From Acidobacteriota bacterium (GTDB lineage: Bacteria > Acidobacteriota > Terriglobia > Bryobacterales > Bryobacteraceae), in NCBI GenBank assembly GCA_014584705.1, contig JACTMJ010000031.1, positions 124,001 through 188,000 on the forward strand: DNA of 64,000 nt, given 5' to 3'. The translations under genes and the position numbers were made by a program. Below are positions 10,366 to 19,642 of this stretch, piece by piece. Positions within the stretch are counted from its first letter, which is position 1, and every line of letters begins with the position of its first letter. The notes under the pieces are model-generated. The model did not search any database. It was given only the letters and a program-made list of their open reading frames with translations, and was not told where the DNA came from.

Positions 10366-11895
10366 TCAAGCATTGGAGGCCGGAAAGTTTGGAGACCGGG
10401 GAATTGGCTTCTGGCGGATTTGTAGCTTGCCGCCCTTCACCCACTCGTCTCCGCGAATCTCCAAATGCCGCACCATTCGTTCGCGCCACATGCGCAGCGC
10501 GGTATTCTGCTTCGGGTCGCCGGAGAGGTCGTGCAGCTCGTGCGGGTCCGCCACCAGATCGAACAGTTGCTCGTTTCCGTGGTAGGCGTGGAAGATGTAC
10601 TTCATTCGCCCGTCGGTAAGCCCCGTCCAGTTGTTCTCCGGGCTGTAGCAGACGCCATGTTCGAGGTCGAGATACTCGCGCCACGCCGGAGCGTTGTTGC
10701 GGACGAGGCCGAGCAGGCTTGCGCCATCCAGCGGACGGCTGGCAGGCGCTCCGGCCGCATCGAGAAATGTGGGCAGCAGGTCGCGCAGTTCCACCGTTTC
10801 CGAACGCACCTGTCCTCGGCGAGCGGAAACCAGCCCCTCCGGCCAGCGCATCGCCATCGGGATTCGCGCCGATGCCTCGTAGGGGTAGGACTTTCTCCAC
10901 AGATGATGGTCGCCCGTCATATCGCCGTGGTCTGATGTAAAGACGATCAGCGTCTCCTCAAGCCAGCCCCGCTTCTCCAGAGCTTCGAGGATGCGGCCCA
11001 CTTGCTCGTCCACGAATTCCACGGAGCCATAGTAACCGCGCCGCGATTCCCGCACCTGCGCCTTGCCCAGGTCCCCGTGCCAGATATCGTCCCGGTCGGA
11101 GTTGCGCGGCGCGTACTTCGCGGCCCAATCGCCCACGCTGGCTTCGGGCAGTGGCGCTTCCCCGTACTTCTTCCAGAGCCGCTCCGGCGGATCGTAGGGG
11201 CTGTGCGGGCGCGCAAACGATACCTTCAGGAAGAACGGTTCCGCGCGGTTATAGCTATTGAGGAAGTTCACCGCCGTCTGCCCGGTCCAATGGGTGGGGT
11301 GAAGGTTCTCCGGCAGGACGTAGGGCCGGGCCGGATAGTCGTTCCAGCCGATGCCCGTGGCGTCCGGGTTGCGGGTGGGTGCTTCACTCCAGAACCACGC
11401 GCGGTAATCGCTGCGGAACTCCGGATTCTGAATGCGACCGGATTCGTCGAGAATTACCTGGTGGTAGCCGTGCGTATTGCGCTGCGTGTGGTAGTGCATC
11501 TTGCCGATTCCGGTCGTGTAATACCCGGCGTCCCGCATTGCTTGCGGTTTGGTGAACGGATAGTGCTCCGCCATCGCCACCATGTGCAGCATGCCGTGGT
11601 TCCACGGCGAGAGGCCCGTCAGCAATCCGCTGCGTGCCGGCGTGCAGGTGGGGGTGCAGGAGTAGGCGCGGCGAAAGCGCACGCCCTCCGCGCCGATTCG
11701 ATCGATATTGGGTGTGTGAATGGCGGCGTTGCCGTCGGCGTGGGTGCAATCGCCCCGGTGCTGATCGTCCATGAGGAACAGGATGTTCGGGCGGGATGCA
11801 CGCCGCGTCTGACCGGCGAGGAAGGCCGGCGCCGCCCCGGATTCCGCCGCGAGCCCAGCCCCAAGCGCCGTCTTCAGGATCGATCTTCGGTTCAT
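10366..11895 (-). CDS. Exported sulfatase (arylsulfatase family)
   Basis: Type I sulfatase that hydrolyses sulfate esters after conversion of an active-site Cys to formylglycine. The start at 11895 is supported by GGAGGA 5 nt upstream and gives 509 residues. The N-terminus (MNRRSILKTALGAGLAAESG) is a Tat-like signal with RR. Metal-binding Asp residues lie in PNILFLMDDQHRGD, and the maturation motif CTPARSGLLTG fits C-x-P-x-R. TSDHGDMTGDHHLWRK carries the second metal-binding group. The substrate is unknown; sulfated polysaccharides are plausible for a soil heterotroph. No sulfatase-maturing enzyme lies nearby. Confidence 0.93.
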   Translation of the reverse strand: MNRRSILKTALGAGLAAESGAAPAFLAGQTRRASRPNILFLMDDQHRGDCTHADGNAAIHTPNIDRIGAEGVRFRRAYSCTPTCTPARSGLLTGLSPWNHGMLHMVAMAEHYPFTKPQAMRDAGYYTTGIGKMHYHTQRNTHGYHQVILDESGRIQNPEFRSDYRAWFWSEAPTRNPDATGIGWNDYPARPYVLPENLHPTHWTGQTAVNFLNSYNRAEPFFLKVSFARPHSPYDPPERLWKKYGEAPLPEASVGDWAAKYAPRNSDRDDIWHGDLGKAQVRESRRGYYGSVEFVDEQVGRILEALEKRGWLEETLIVFTSDHGDMTGDHHLWRKSYPYEASARIPMAMRWPEGLVSARRGQVRSETVELRDLLPTFLDAAGAPASRPLDGASLLGLVRNNAPAWREYLDLEHGVCYSPENNWTGLTDGRMKYIFHAYHGNEQLFDLVADPHELHDLSGDPKQNTALRMWRERMVRHLEIRGDEWVKGGKLQIRQKPIPRSPNFPASNA

Positions 11896-12102
11896 GCCAT
11901 TCCTCCGCTTCCGCCAATGGGCATCGAATAGCCTATCGAAACTGGGGCATGCTCGGGTACCGCCCGCAATGAGCAGAGGTTCGGCCCAAGGGAGCGCGGC
12001 CGTATGGGAAAGCGATGAGGCTGGGCTGGTGGCGGGGACGGGATGGGAGGGGGAAGGGAAGAGCTGGCTCCATGGGCGGCTGTATCGTGCGCGCGTCGCC
12101 CG

Positions 12103-12142
12103 CCAAAATAGAAACAGGGAGAAGCACGAAGCCTCTCCCTGT
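12103..12142 (-). terminator. Rho-independent terminator of trxA
   Basis: Read on the minus strand, ACAGGGAGA (12142-12134) pairs perfectly with TCTCCCTGT (12122-12114) around an 11-nt loop, followed by TTCTATTTT. It starts 25 nt after the trxA stop. Confidence 0.8.
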
Positions 12143-12167
12143 CGGATCAAAGCAATCGGAAATCCGC

Positions 12168-12497
12168 TTACACGTGGGCGTTCAGCATCGATTCCACTTC
12201 CGATCTGGGAATCGCGCCCACCTTCTGATCCACTACCTTGCCGCCCTTGAACAGGAGCAGCGTCGGAATCCCGCGAATCTGGTAGCGGCCGGCCGTGTTA
12301 ATGTTGGAATCCACATCCACTTTGCCAACTTTCGCCTTTCCGGCAAAATCGGTGGCCAAAGCGTCAATCGTCGGCCCCATCATGCGGCATGGTCCGCACC
12401 ATTCCGCCCAGAAGTCCACCAGTACGGGCACTTCCGCATTCAGCACTTCCGTATCGAAGTTCGTGTCGGTAAAAGTAAGGGTATTCGTTCCTGCCAT
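12168..12497 (-). CDS. trxA: Thioredoxin
   Basis: Small cytosolic disulfide reductase of 109 residues, the normal thioredoxin length. The active site WCGPC is at residues 33-37 (C34, C37), the cis-Pro segment is RGIPTLLLFKGGK, and there is no signal peptide. The start at 12497 has a G-rich GGGGGAA upstream. It follows glgA by 50 nt on the same strand and ends just before a clear terminator, so it may be transcribed with glgA and alone. Confidence 0.97.
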   Translation of the reverse strand: MAGTNTLTFTDTNFDTEVLNAEVPVLVDFWAEWCGPCRMMGPTIDALATDFAGKAKVGKVDVDSNINTAGRYQIRGIPTLLLFKGGKVVDQKVGAIPRSEVESMLNAHV

Positions 12498-12547
12498 TCA
12501 TTCCCCCAAGGTCACAATCATTCAGATTCAGATTCCGCCGAAAAGTT

Positions 12548-13984
12548 TCAGCGCCAAAGCGACTGGTACAGTTCCAGCATGTGGCCGGCGGAAGCGGGCC
12601 AGGAGAAATCCTGCTTCATGCCGGCGATCATCCGTTTCTTCCAAGCCTTTTTGTTTTCAAACGCTTTCAAGGCTTCCCGCACGGAAGCCAGCATCTCATG
12701 GCCGCTATAACCGGCGAACTTGAAACCGGTTTCTTCGCTCACCGTATCGTCCAGGCCGCCCACCGCCCGTACAATGGGAACCGTACCGTAGCGCAGGCTG
12801 TAGATCTGGTTCAGGCCGCAGGGTTCATACTGGCTGGGCATCAGGAAGAGGTCCGCGCCGGCTTCAATCTTGTGCGCAAGCGCCTCGTCGTAACCGTTGC
12901 GGAAGGCCACCCGGCCGGCGTACCGCTCCGCCAAATTATGAAAGATTTCTTCGTAGTGGCGTTCGCCCGCGCCCAGCACCACAAGGGCAAGTTTTTCGTT
13001 CATCAGTTCGTCGGCGACCGCTGCCACCAGATCGAATCCCTTCTGCGAGGATAGCCGCGCCACGATTCCGACGATGGCGGCTCCGTCTAGCGCGGCGGGG
13101 TCCAGGCCCACTGTTCGCAGCAGATCCTCCCGGCAAGCCGCCTTTCCGTCAAGTTTCCGGGTGTCGTAGGGTGCGGCGATATGAGGGTCCGTCGCCGGAT
13201 CCCAAACCGTGTAATCCGCGCCATTGAGGATACCGTGCAGGTCTCTGGCCCTGGCGCGTAGCAGCCCATCCACCCCCCAGCCAGCCTCGGGTGTCTGGAT
13301 CTCCGCCGCATACGTCGGGCTCACCGTCGTGATCGCATCGGCAAAGGCTACGCCCGCTTTGAGATAGCTGACATTGCCGTAGAATTCGAGATCTCCGCTT
13401 GTGAACGCGGAATCCCTGAACCCGATTCGGGGAAGCACATCCCGGCCGAAAATGCCCTGATAAGCCAGATTGTGAATCGTGAAAACCGTCTTCACGCCGC
13501 CGAATGTGGGGTCCACCGCATAGCGCTCACGCAGATAGTACGGGATCAGCCCGGCCTGCCAGTCGTGACAATGCACGATATCCGCGCGAAAGAGACGCCG
13601 GATAGCTTCGCACCCCGCCACATTCAGCGCGGCGAAGCGTAGGAAATTGTCCGGATAGTCCTTGCCGTCCTCGAAATAGAGGCCCTTGCGGTTATAGAAA
13701 GCGGGAATGTTGAGGAAAAAGAAGCGCACTCCGCGCTGTTCGTGCAGATAGATTTCGCCATGGTAGACGTCCTGCCCCAGGACGACCGGGAAATCGTCAT
13801 AGACCCTGCGCAATTGCTCGCGAGAGATTGATTGGTAGCGCGGCAACAGAACCGCCACCTCCACGCCCCGCTGGGCCAAAGCGGCGGGAAGCGCCCCCAG
13901 AACATCGGCCAGACCGCCGGATTTCGCATACGGCGCGGCTTCGGAGGCTACCATCAAGATCCTGGGCAGTTGCTTGAGTCCCAT
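12548..13984 (-). CDS. glgA: Glycogen synthase (ADP-glucose type, GT5)
   Basis: Transfers glucose from ADP-glucose to a growing alpha-1,4-glucan. The 478-residue length is typical of bacterial GlgA. The N-terminal nucleotide-sugar loop is MVASEAAPYAKSGGLADVLG, containing KxGGL. The starch-synthase catalytic domain covers the first half and the GT-B C-terminal half contains LMPSQYEPCGLNQIYSLRYG, where the acceptor/phosphate-binding Glu and Cys sit. No other glycogen gene lies in the window. The gene starts 140 nt downstream of the acylase stop. Confidence 0.96.
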   Translation of the reverse strand: MGLKQLPRILMVASEAAPYAKSGGLADVLGALPAALAQRGVEVAVLLPRYQSISREQLRRVYDDFPVVLGQDVYHGEIYLHEQRGVRFFFLNIPAFYNRKGLYFEDGKDYPDNFLRFAALNVAGCEAIRRLFRADIVHCHDWQAGLIPYYLRERYAVDPTFGGVKTVFTIHNLAYQGIFGRDVLPRIGFRDSAFTSGDLEFYGNVSYLKAGVAFADAITTVSPTYAAEIQTPEAGWGVDGLLRARARDLHGILNGADYTVWDPATDPHIAAPYDTRKLDGKAACREDLLRTVGLDPAALDGAAIVGIVARLSSQKGFDLVAAVADELMNEKLALVVLGAGERHYEEIFHNLAERYAGRVAFRNGYDEALAHKIEAGADLFLMPSQYEPCGLNQIYSLRYGTVPIVRAVGGLDDTVSEETGFKFAGYSGHEMLASVREALKAFENKKAWKKRMIAGMKQDFSWPASAGHMLELYQSLWR

Positions 13985-14124
13985 AGTAGGTTCTCAGGCT
14001 AGCGAACGCGCAAGGGGGTGTCAATGTCCCCGTGCGTGTGGTCCTTGTCCTCATGCCAGTGTCCGTAAGGGAGCAAGCCGGATGCCAGGCGCGCGAGGTC
14101 GGTCTTGCCCCGAATACGGCGAAA

Positions 14125-16428
14125 TTACTTCGCCGGCCGGAATTCCAGAATATCCTCGGCTTCCAGCTTCTCGAAGGGGAACGGGAAGCTCGTGCCGTAA
14201 TAGAAGGGCTTCCATTGGTCCGTGTAATGGCTGGAAAGCGGATGGCCGGAAGAGCCGGCCAGGACGTTCGCAAGACTCGAATCCCAGTTGGCGAGATCGG
14301 CGACGAAACGCTGCGAAGGGCCGCTGGTCGGGCCTACCTGCTTGGGAGAACTGGAAGACCCACTCATCGGATAGCGGCCGATGTTGAAATAACGGCCGAT
14401 CAGGGGCAGACGAGAAAACACCGGATGGTCCACATTCCACTTCATCAGTTCGCGATACTTCCAGTTCGCGAGCGTGCCGCCCAGGCGCGAACGATTTTCC
14501 TCCAGCACCTTCCCGAGCACCTCCAGCAGCCATGCGTCGTAATCCTTCGCATAGAGCGGGTCCCGCGTACGAAGGATGCGTTCCACCACCGCGTCGTCCA
14601 TCCCGATATCGGCCTTCTCCCACTTCGGAGCCAGCCGCTTCAGAATAGCGGCGCGCAAGCCGATCGAGTACAGCCGGGCGATGGACGCTCCCGTCGCATC
14701 GAGTTCCGCCTGCCCGTTCCAGTTCCGAAGCACTTCCACGGCGTCCGCCACCAGGCCAGCAGGCGGCTTCCTGCGTCCCGCCGCGGCCACCACCTGCCGG
14801 GCGAGGAATGCGTAGTACGGGCTGTAAACATCTTTCTGAATCTCCAGCATTCCGGCTGCGTTCCATTTCGGCCTGGCCTCAATTCGGGCGAGAATCTGGT
14901 TCGCCCTGTGGGGCGAAGAGAACTGGCCGGACCCGGCATCGGCAAAGTCCGGCGGAAAAGGGTTCTGGTTGGCCGTGACGATGCGCCCCGAGGGTGGGTT
15001 ATAAATGGTCGGCAGTTCCTCGAATGGCACGTAGCCTTGCCATTCGTGCTGGCCCGTGTAGCCAGGCAGAGGCAGGTCTCCCGGTGCCTGCGTCCGTCGC
15101 GGGAGACGGGCGGCCACTTGAAATCCAATGTTTCCGTCGACATCCGCGTAGACGAAGTTCTGTCCCGGACCGTTGAAGCGCGACAGCGCCTTGCGAAAAG
15201 CCGTCCAATCCTGGGCGAGGCCGATTTCCAGAAACGGGAAGGAAGGGAAATCGGGGTCCAGCGCTGTCCATTGCAGAGCCAGGTTGCGGTTGTATGGCGC
15301 TTCCCCGGCCTGGGCGATGAGCGGGCCATGTTGCGTGACGAACACGTTCAAGCGCACGTCCGCTTCGCCTTTCACGCGAATCCCCTCGATGATCCGGTTT
15401 GCCTGCCGCACCTCGCCGCCAAACTGATAGACGCCCGCGTTCAGGTCCATGCGCTCTTCGTAAAGGTCCTGCACGTCCGCGCCCAGGCTGGTGACGCCCC
15501 AGGCGATGCGGCGGTTATGCCCAATGATTACCGCCGGAATCCCCGGCAGCGTGAACCCCGCGACATCGAGCGAGGCCCCGTCCCGCATCGGCGCTTTCAG
15601 GTGGACCATCGTCCACGCGGAGGGGAACTGCACCCCAAGATGCGTATCGTTGGCGAGAAGCGGCTTGCCGGTTTCCGTCCGCGCGCCTGACAAGACCCAG
15701 GCATTCGAGCCGGCCAGCACTTCATTCCCCGCCCGCGCCGGAAACAATCCATCCACCAGCGCGCGCAATTGGGCTTCATCCATCTCTGGGAACGTGGCGG
15801 CCACTTCCCTCGCCATGCGTTCCTTGTTGAGGTCCATTTCCCATGTGTTCGTGAGTTCCGCCGCCATGCGGAGCCCCACCAGGAGGGAATCCGAAATGCT
15901 CCACGGCCGGGGTTCGTAGCCCAGAATCGCGAACTCGGGCGGCAGCTTGTCCCGATGCGTGTCGATAAAGTAGTTCACTCCCCGGGCATAGGCGGCCAGC
16001 ACGGCGCGATCCTCGGGCCGCAGACGCTCCGCTTGCACCCGCGCCGTTCGTGCGAAACCGATCCGCCGCGCCTGAATATCGAGCGGGAGCGCGACCTTTC
16101 CGGCGATCTCGGCGAGTTCCCCGGCTGTGCTCCGCCGCATCGCATCCATCTGCCAGAGGCGATCCTGCGCGGTGGCATAGCCCTGCAGGAAAATGGCATC
16201 GTCAAGAGAAGCGGCCACGATGTGGGGTGTGCCCAGAGTGTCTCTAAGTATCTTTCCCGCCGCGGTGATCGGGGCATCGACGCTTCCGTTCACCGTCGGC
16301 AGCGTGCGCCACCCATACCAGCCGATCAGCCCAAGCACGATCAGCAGCAGGGCCAGGACAAATAAATTGATATATTTAGTAGACCGCTCAAGTAGTTTCG
16401 ACCTGGACACACTCGAATTGTGGCACAT
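14125..16428 (-). CDS. Penicillin acylase family protein (Ntn hydrolase)
   Basis: Membrane-anchored or exported N-terminal-nucleophile amidase. The 767 residues begin with a short polar head and one hydrophobic helix (INLFVLALLLIVLGLIGWYG), then the alpha-chain region (RDTLGTPHIVAASLDDAIFL, GYATAQDRLWQMDAMRR). The autoprocessing site is AGSNAWVLSG, where Ser at about residue 240 becomes the beta-chain N-terminal nucleophile. The beta-chain contains GHNRRIAWGVTSLGADVQDL. Family members cleave acyl amides such as penicillins or acyl-homoserine lactones; the natural substrate here is unknown. It is divergent from the CNNM gene with a 59-bp shared upstream gap. Confidence 0.92.
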   Translation of the reverse strand: MCHNSSVSRSKLLERSTKYINLFVLALLLIVLGLIGWYGWRTLPTVNGSVDAPITAAGKILRDTLGTPHIVAASLDDAIFLQGYATAQDRLWQMDAMRRSTAGELAEIAGKVALPLDIQARRIGFARTARVQAERLRPEDRAVLAAYARGVNYFIDTHRDKLPPEFAILGYEPRPWSISDSLLVGLRMAAELTNTWEMDLNKERMAREVAATFPEMDEAQLRALVDGLFPARAGNEVLAGSNAWVLSGARTETGKPLLANDTHLGVQFPSAWTMVHLKAPMRDGASLDVAGFTLPGIPAVIIGHNRRIAWGVTSLGADVQDLYEERMDLNAGVYQFGGEVRQANRIIEGIRVKGEADVRLNVFVTQHGPLIAQAGEAPYNRNLALQWTALDPDFPSFPFLEIGLAQDWTAFRKALSRFNGPGQNFVYADVDGNIGFQVAARLPRRTQAPGDLPLPGYTGQHEWQGYVPFEELPTIYNPPSGRIVTANQNPFPPDFADAGSGQFSSPHRANQILARIEARPKWNAAGMLEIQKDVYSPYYAFLARQVVAAAGRRKPPAGLVADAVEVLRNWNGQAELDATGASIARLYSIGLRAAILKRLAPKWEKADIGMDDAVVERILRTRDPLYAKDYDAWLLEVLGKVLEENRSRLGGTLANWKYRELMKWNVDHPVFSRLPLIGRYFNIGRYPMSGSSSSPKQVGPTSGPSQRFVADLANWDSSLANVLAGSSGHPLSSHYTDQWKPFYYGTSFPFPFEKLEAEDILEFRPAK

Positions 16429-16487
16429 TGCCGGGCATCTCCCCGGCCGGTTGCCGGAAAGTGCCGCCGGCCGTTAACCCCATCCTC

Positions 16488-17864
16488 ATGGACGCCAACT
16501 ACGGTTACCGTTTTTCCTTTCTCTTCTTTCTCGTTGCGGTGAACGCATTTTTCGCGGCGTCGGAAGTGGCGCTGCTCTCCGTGCGCCGCTCCCGTTTGAA
16601 GGAAATGGCGGCGGAAGGCAACGTCGGCGCGACTGCTGCCCTCAGCCTGCTTGCCAACACGGAGCGCTTGCTCTCGGTGGTGCAGGTGGGCGTCACGCTG
16701 GCGAGCCTTGGGATCGGCTGGGCCGGGGAAGAGACGATCTTTGCCGCCCTCATGAGTCTGGCTGGACCGTTCGTAACGTCCGCGACGGAATGGGCACTGC
16801 ATGGCGTCGCCCTCGCCCTCACCTTCTCCCTAATGACCTTCGTGACGGTCGTTATCGGCGAAGTGGTCCCCAAGAACGTTGCCATACAGAACAGCGCCCG
16901 CTTCGCGACGCTCGTGGCGCCCGTGCTGCTCGTCTTCTACCGCCTTGTTGAACCGTTTGTCTGGTTGATTGAAACCTCGTCCGCGCGACTGAGCCGTTTG
17001 CTGGGTGTTCGGTCTGGGACGGGCGGTGGCGCACATTCGATCGAAGAGCTGAAGTATATTGCCACCGCGGGCAAGCTGAGTGAACACTACGGCGACTTCG
17101 AAGAACGCGTAATTCACCGCACGCTTGATTTGCAAGACCTCTCGGCGCGCGAGATCATGGTGCCCTGGAACGACGTCGTTTCCCTGCCCGTCGACGCGAA
17201 GCTCAGCCAGGTCCTCGATTGCGTCGTGAGCAGCCAGTATTCCCGCATCCCCGTCTACGAGGACGAACCGCGCAACATCATTGGGATTTTTCACTTCAAG
17301 GATTTGCTCCGCGTCTGGGATACGCGGCGCGCGGCGAACCGCGGGAAGAGACCATCTCCGCCCTTTAAGCTGCGGCACCTTCTGCGCCGTCATCTGGTGG
17401 CACCGGAGAGCAAACCGGTAAATGAGTTGCTCACGGAGTTTCTGGACGGGCGTGTGCAGATGGCGATGGTCGTGGATGAGTTTGGCCTCATTGTGGGCCT
17501 CGTTACGGTCGAGGATGCGCTCGAACAGATCGTCGGCGAAATTCAGGACGAGCATGACCAGCGCGTGGCCCGCCCGAAACTCGAAAGCCCGTCGTTCATC
17601 GTTGAGGGCACGATTCCGATTCGCGATCTTGCAAATCAGTACTCCATCGATCTCCCGACGGATGCCGGATTTGAGACTCTCGCTGGTTTCCTGCTCGATC
17701 AGTTCGAGGATATTCCGAACGAGGCTGACGTCATGGAGCACGAAGGTTTGCGTTTCACGATTCTTGAGATGGACCGGAACCGGATTGCCAAGGTGCTGAT
17801 CGAACGGTTAACGCCACGCGAGACGGCCGAGGATGAGGCACGGTGCGAAGACGAAGCGCAGTAG
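16488..17864 (+). CDS. Hemolysin C / CorC-type transporter (CNNM DUF21 + CBS pair + CorC_HlyC)
   Basis: Inner-membrane protein of the CNNM/CorB family, implicated in Mg2+/Co2+ transport. I start it at 16488 (MDANYGYRFSFLFFLVAVNA) because upstream residues are non-family. The 458-residue product has an N-terminal DUF21 membrane domain (about 1-190, with NAFFAASEVALLSVRRSRLK and the helix end VIGEVVPKNVAIQN), two CBS motifs (REIMVPWNDVVSLP; MAMVVDEFGLIVGLVTVEDA) and a C-terminal CorC_HlyC domain (LPTDAGFETLAGFLLDQF). The acidic segment EIQDEHD precedes the last domain, as usual. Confidence 0.93.
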   Translation: MDANYGYRFSFLFFLVAVNAFFAASEVALLSVRRSRLKEMAAEGNVGATAALSLLANTERLLSVVQVGVTLASLGIGWAGEETIFAALMSLAGPFVTSATEWALHGVALALTFSLMTFVTVVIGEVVPKNVAIQNSARFATLVAPVLLVFYRLVEPFVWLIETSSARLSRLLGVRSGTGGGAHSIEELKYIATAGKLSEHYGDFEERVIHRTLDLQDLSAREIMVPWNDVVSLPVDAKLSQVLDCVVSSQYSRIPVYEDEPRNIIGIFHFKDLLRVWDTRRAANRGKRPSPPFKLRHLLRRHLVAPESKPVNELLTEFLDGRVQMAMVVDEFGLIVGLVTVEDALEQIVGEIQDEHDQRVARPKLESPSFIVEGTIPIRDLANQYSIDLPTDAGFETLAGFLLDQFEDIPNEADVMEHEGLRFTILEMDRNRIAKVLIERLTPRETAEDEARCEDEAQ

Positions 17865-17951
17865 AGGTGCTCTCGTGGGGTTGCGCCCGCCGCCACGTTG
17901 ACAAATCCGGGCGCGACTGCGCGCAATAGAAGGGCGGGGAGCAGAGAACCG

Positions 17952-18509
17952 ATGAATTTGATTGCGTCCAATTCTTCCTTGAACCTCGAGTTTCCTCAAT
18001 GCGAATTCGGGATTGGCGATGTGATCCTCTCCGCGGATTCCGCAAAGCTCATCCAGGGCGTCCAAATCGAGCCGTACGCGCTCTGGCCGGACGACCGGGG
18101 CTACTTCCTGGAAGTCATGCGTGGCGGCCAGAGCCTAGTCTCGGGTTTTCCGCCCGAAACCACACAGGTATCCGCCGCTTGCAACTATCCCGGTATCATC
18201 AAGGCCTTCCACTATCACCTGGAGCAAACTGATTGCTGGGTGCCGGCTCACGGGATGCTGCAAGTTGCCCTCGTGGATCTGCGGAAGGGCTCCCCCACGT
18301 TCGGCCGCAAGAATACGATTTATGCCGGAGAATTGCGACCCTGGAAGATCCGGATTCCTCCCGGCGTCGGTCACGGCTATAAGGTCATCGGTGGCAAACC
18401 CTCCATGCTTGTCTATGTGACGGATCGCACTTACAATCCCAAGGACGAAGGACGCATTGCCTACAATCACCCGTCGATCTCCTACGATTGGGAACTTCAG
18501 TACAAGTAA
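17952..18509 (+). CDS. dTDP-4-dehydrorhamnose 3,5-epimerase-like protein (RmlC cupin family)
   Basis: Cupin-type sugar nucleotide epimerase, probably supplying an activated deoxysugar for the glycosyltransferases downstream. The 185-residue length fits RmlC. Visible family segments are DDRGYFLEVMR, the catalytic-His region GIIKAFHYH, VALVDLRKGSPTFG, and PPGVGHGYKVIG. Several positions differ from classical RmlC (KAFHYH for RGLHYQ; a C-terminus NHPSISYDW), so the exact sugar is uncertain, and no rmlA, rmlB or rmlD is nearby. A TTGACA at 17898 is a possible -35 box but has no convincing -10. Confidence 0.85.
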   Translation: MNLIASNSSLNLEFPQCEFGIGDVILSADSAKLIQGVQIEPYALWPDDRGYFLEVMRGGQSLVSGFPPETTQVSAACNYPGIIKAFHYHLEQTDCWVPAHGMLQVALVDLRKGSPTFGRKNTIYAGELRPWKIRIPPGVGHGYKVIGGKPSMLVYVTDRTYNPKDEGRIAYNHPSISYDWELQYK

Positions 18510-18565
18510 CGCATCAGCCTATGGGAGCGGGAAATACCCGGCGGGAAAGCTTCGGCCAGCCAGGG

Positions 18566-19642
18566 ATGCGAGTTCTGCTCGACGGCAGCCCGCTGACGGT
18601 GGCAACCGGTGGCATTCGTCGCTATGTGGAGGAATTGTCAGTAGCGCTTGCCGCCCGGAACCCGGCGGATGAAATGCACGTGGCGGCGGATCGCTCTCTG
18701 GAAGACGTCGCGCGGTTGCGCGAGGCGGGCATCTGTATCCATGATGAACCCCCTGTAGGGTGGAATCGCCGTTGGTGGCTCATCGGGTTGCCCCGTCTCT
18801 GTCGTCGTCTAAACATTACCGTCTTCCACGGGACTGATTTCACGGTTCCGCTGCGCCATCGGGTCCCCACGGTGATGACAATTCATGACCTCTCGCCATG
18901 GCTCTCACGGGAATGGCAGCCCGCGGCGCGCCGGATTCGCCGCCGCACCCCTTGGATGCTGCGCCTGGGGCTCGTCGATCAGGTGATCACCGTCAGCGAG
19001 GCCATGCGGTCGGAGATCCTCGCGCGTTTCCGTTTCACTCCCGGTCGCGTTCACGCCATTCCCCTGGCGGCGGAGCAGCGCTTTCGCCCCGTGGAAACGC
19101 CTCCCGGGGCTAAGCCGTACTTTCTTTTCGTGGGGACGCTCGAACCGCGCAAGCAAATTCATTCACTGGTAGAGGCATGGAGGCCGGTATACGCGGCCAC
19201 GGGCATTCCGTTGAAAATTGCCGGAAGGCTGCGGGAAGGCTTCGTTCCGCCGCCGGTGGAAGCGGGGCTGGAGTATCTCGGTGCCGTCCCGGATGCTTCG
19301 CTGCCCTCGCTCTATTCCGGCGCACTCGCTGTCGTGTACCCTTCCGAGTACGAGGGCTTTGGCCTGCCTGTGCTCGAAGCCATGCAGTGCGGGGCGCCGG
19401 TCGTCGTGGGCAACGCTCCCGCGCTGCACGAGTTAGTAGCCGATGATGGAGTGGTCGTGGATCCCAGGCAGGGTGATTCCCTTCGGGAGGCGTTGCGGCG
19501 TTTTGCCACGGAGCCGGACTTCCGAAGCGAATGGGCCGCGCGCGGTTTGCGGCGGGCGGCCGCGTTTTCCTGGCACACGGTTGCTCAGTCCACTCGGGAA
19601 GTGTATAGAGAGGCGGTGAAGCGCTTTGAGCGATCGGCCTAG
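18566..19642 (+). CDS. Glycosyltransferase family 4 protein
   Basis: Retaining GT-B glycosyltransferase expected to add a sugar to a surface polysaccharide or lipid-linked oligosaccharide. The start at 18566 (MRVLLDGSPLTVATGGIRRY) is chosen for the family opening with its glycine loop. An upstream ATG at 18521 would add 15 residues. The acceptor half contains FHGTDFTVPLRHRVPTVMTI, and the donor half carries the E-x7-E motif in YEGFGLPVLEAMQCGAPVV. The 358-residue length is normal. The 3' end overlaps the next gene by 17 nt. The sugar donor is unknown. Confidence 0.92.
   Translation: MRVLLDGSPLTVATGGIRRYVEELSVALAARNPADEMHVAADRSLEDVARLREAGICIHDEPPVGWNRRWWLIGLPRLCRRLNITVFHGTDFTVPLRHRVPTVMTIHDLSPWLSREWQPAARRIRRRTPWMLRLGLVDQVITVSEAMRSEILARFRFTPGRVHAIPLAAEQRFRPVETPPGAKPYFLFVGTLEPRKQIHSLVEAWRPVYAATGIPLKIAGRLREGFVPPPVEAGLEYLGAVPDASLPSLYSGALAVVYPSEYEGFGLPVLEAMQCGAPVVVGNAPALHELVADDGVVVDPRQGDSLREALRRFATEPDFRSEWAARGLRRAAAFSWHTVAQSTREVYREAVKRFERSA

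Noticed and set aside
14032..15690. A 552-codon plus-strand frame inside the penicillin acylase gene.
   Set aside because: Antisense to a gene with an intact catalytic motif and no ribosome binding site of its own.
17898..17930. TTGACA as the promoter of the polysaccharide genes.
   Set aside because: No acceptable -10 hexamer at 16-18 nt; kept only as a remark.
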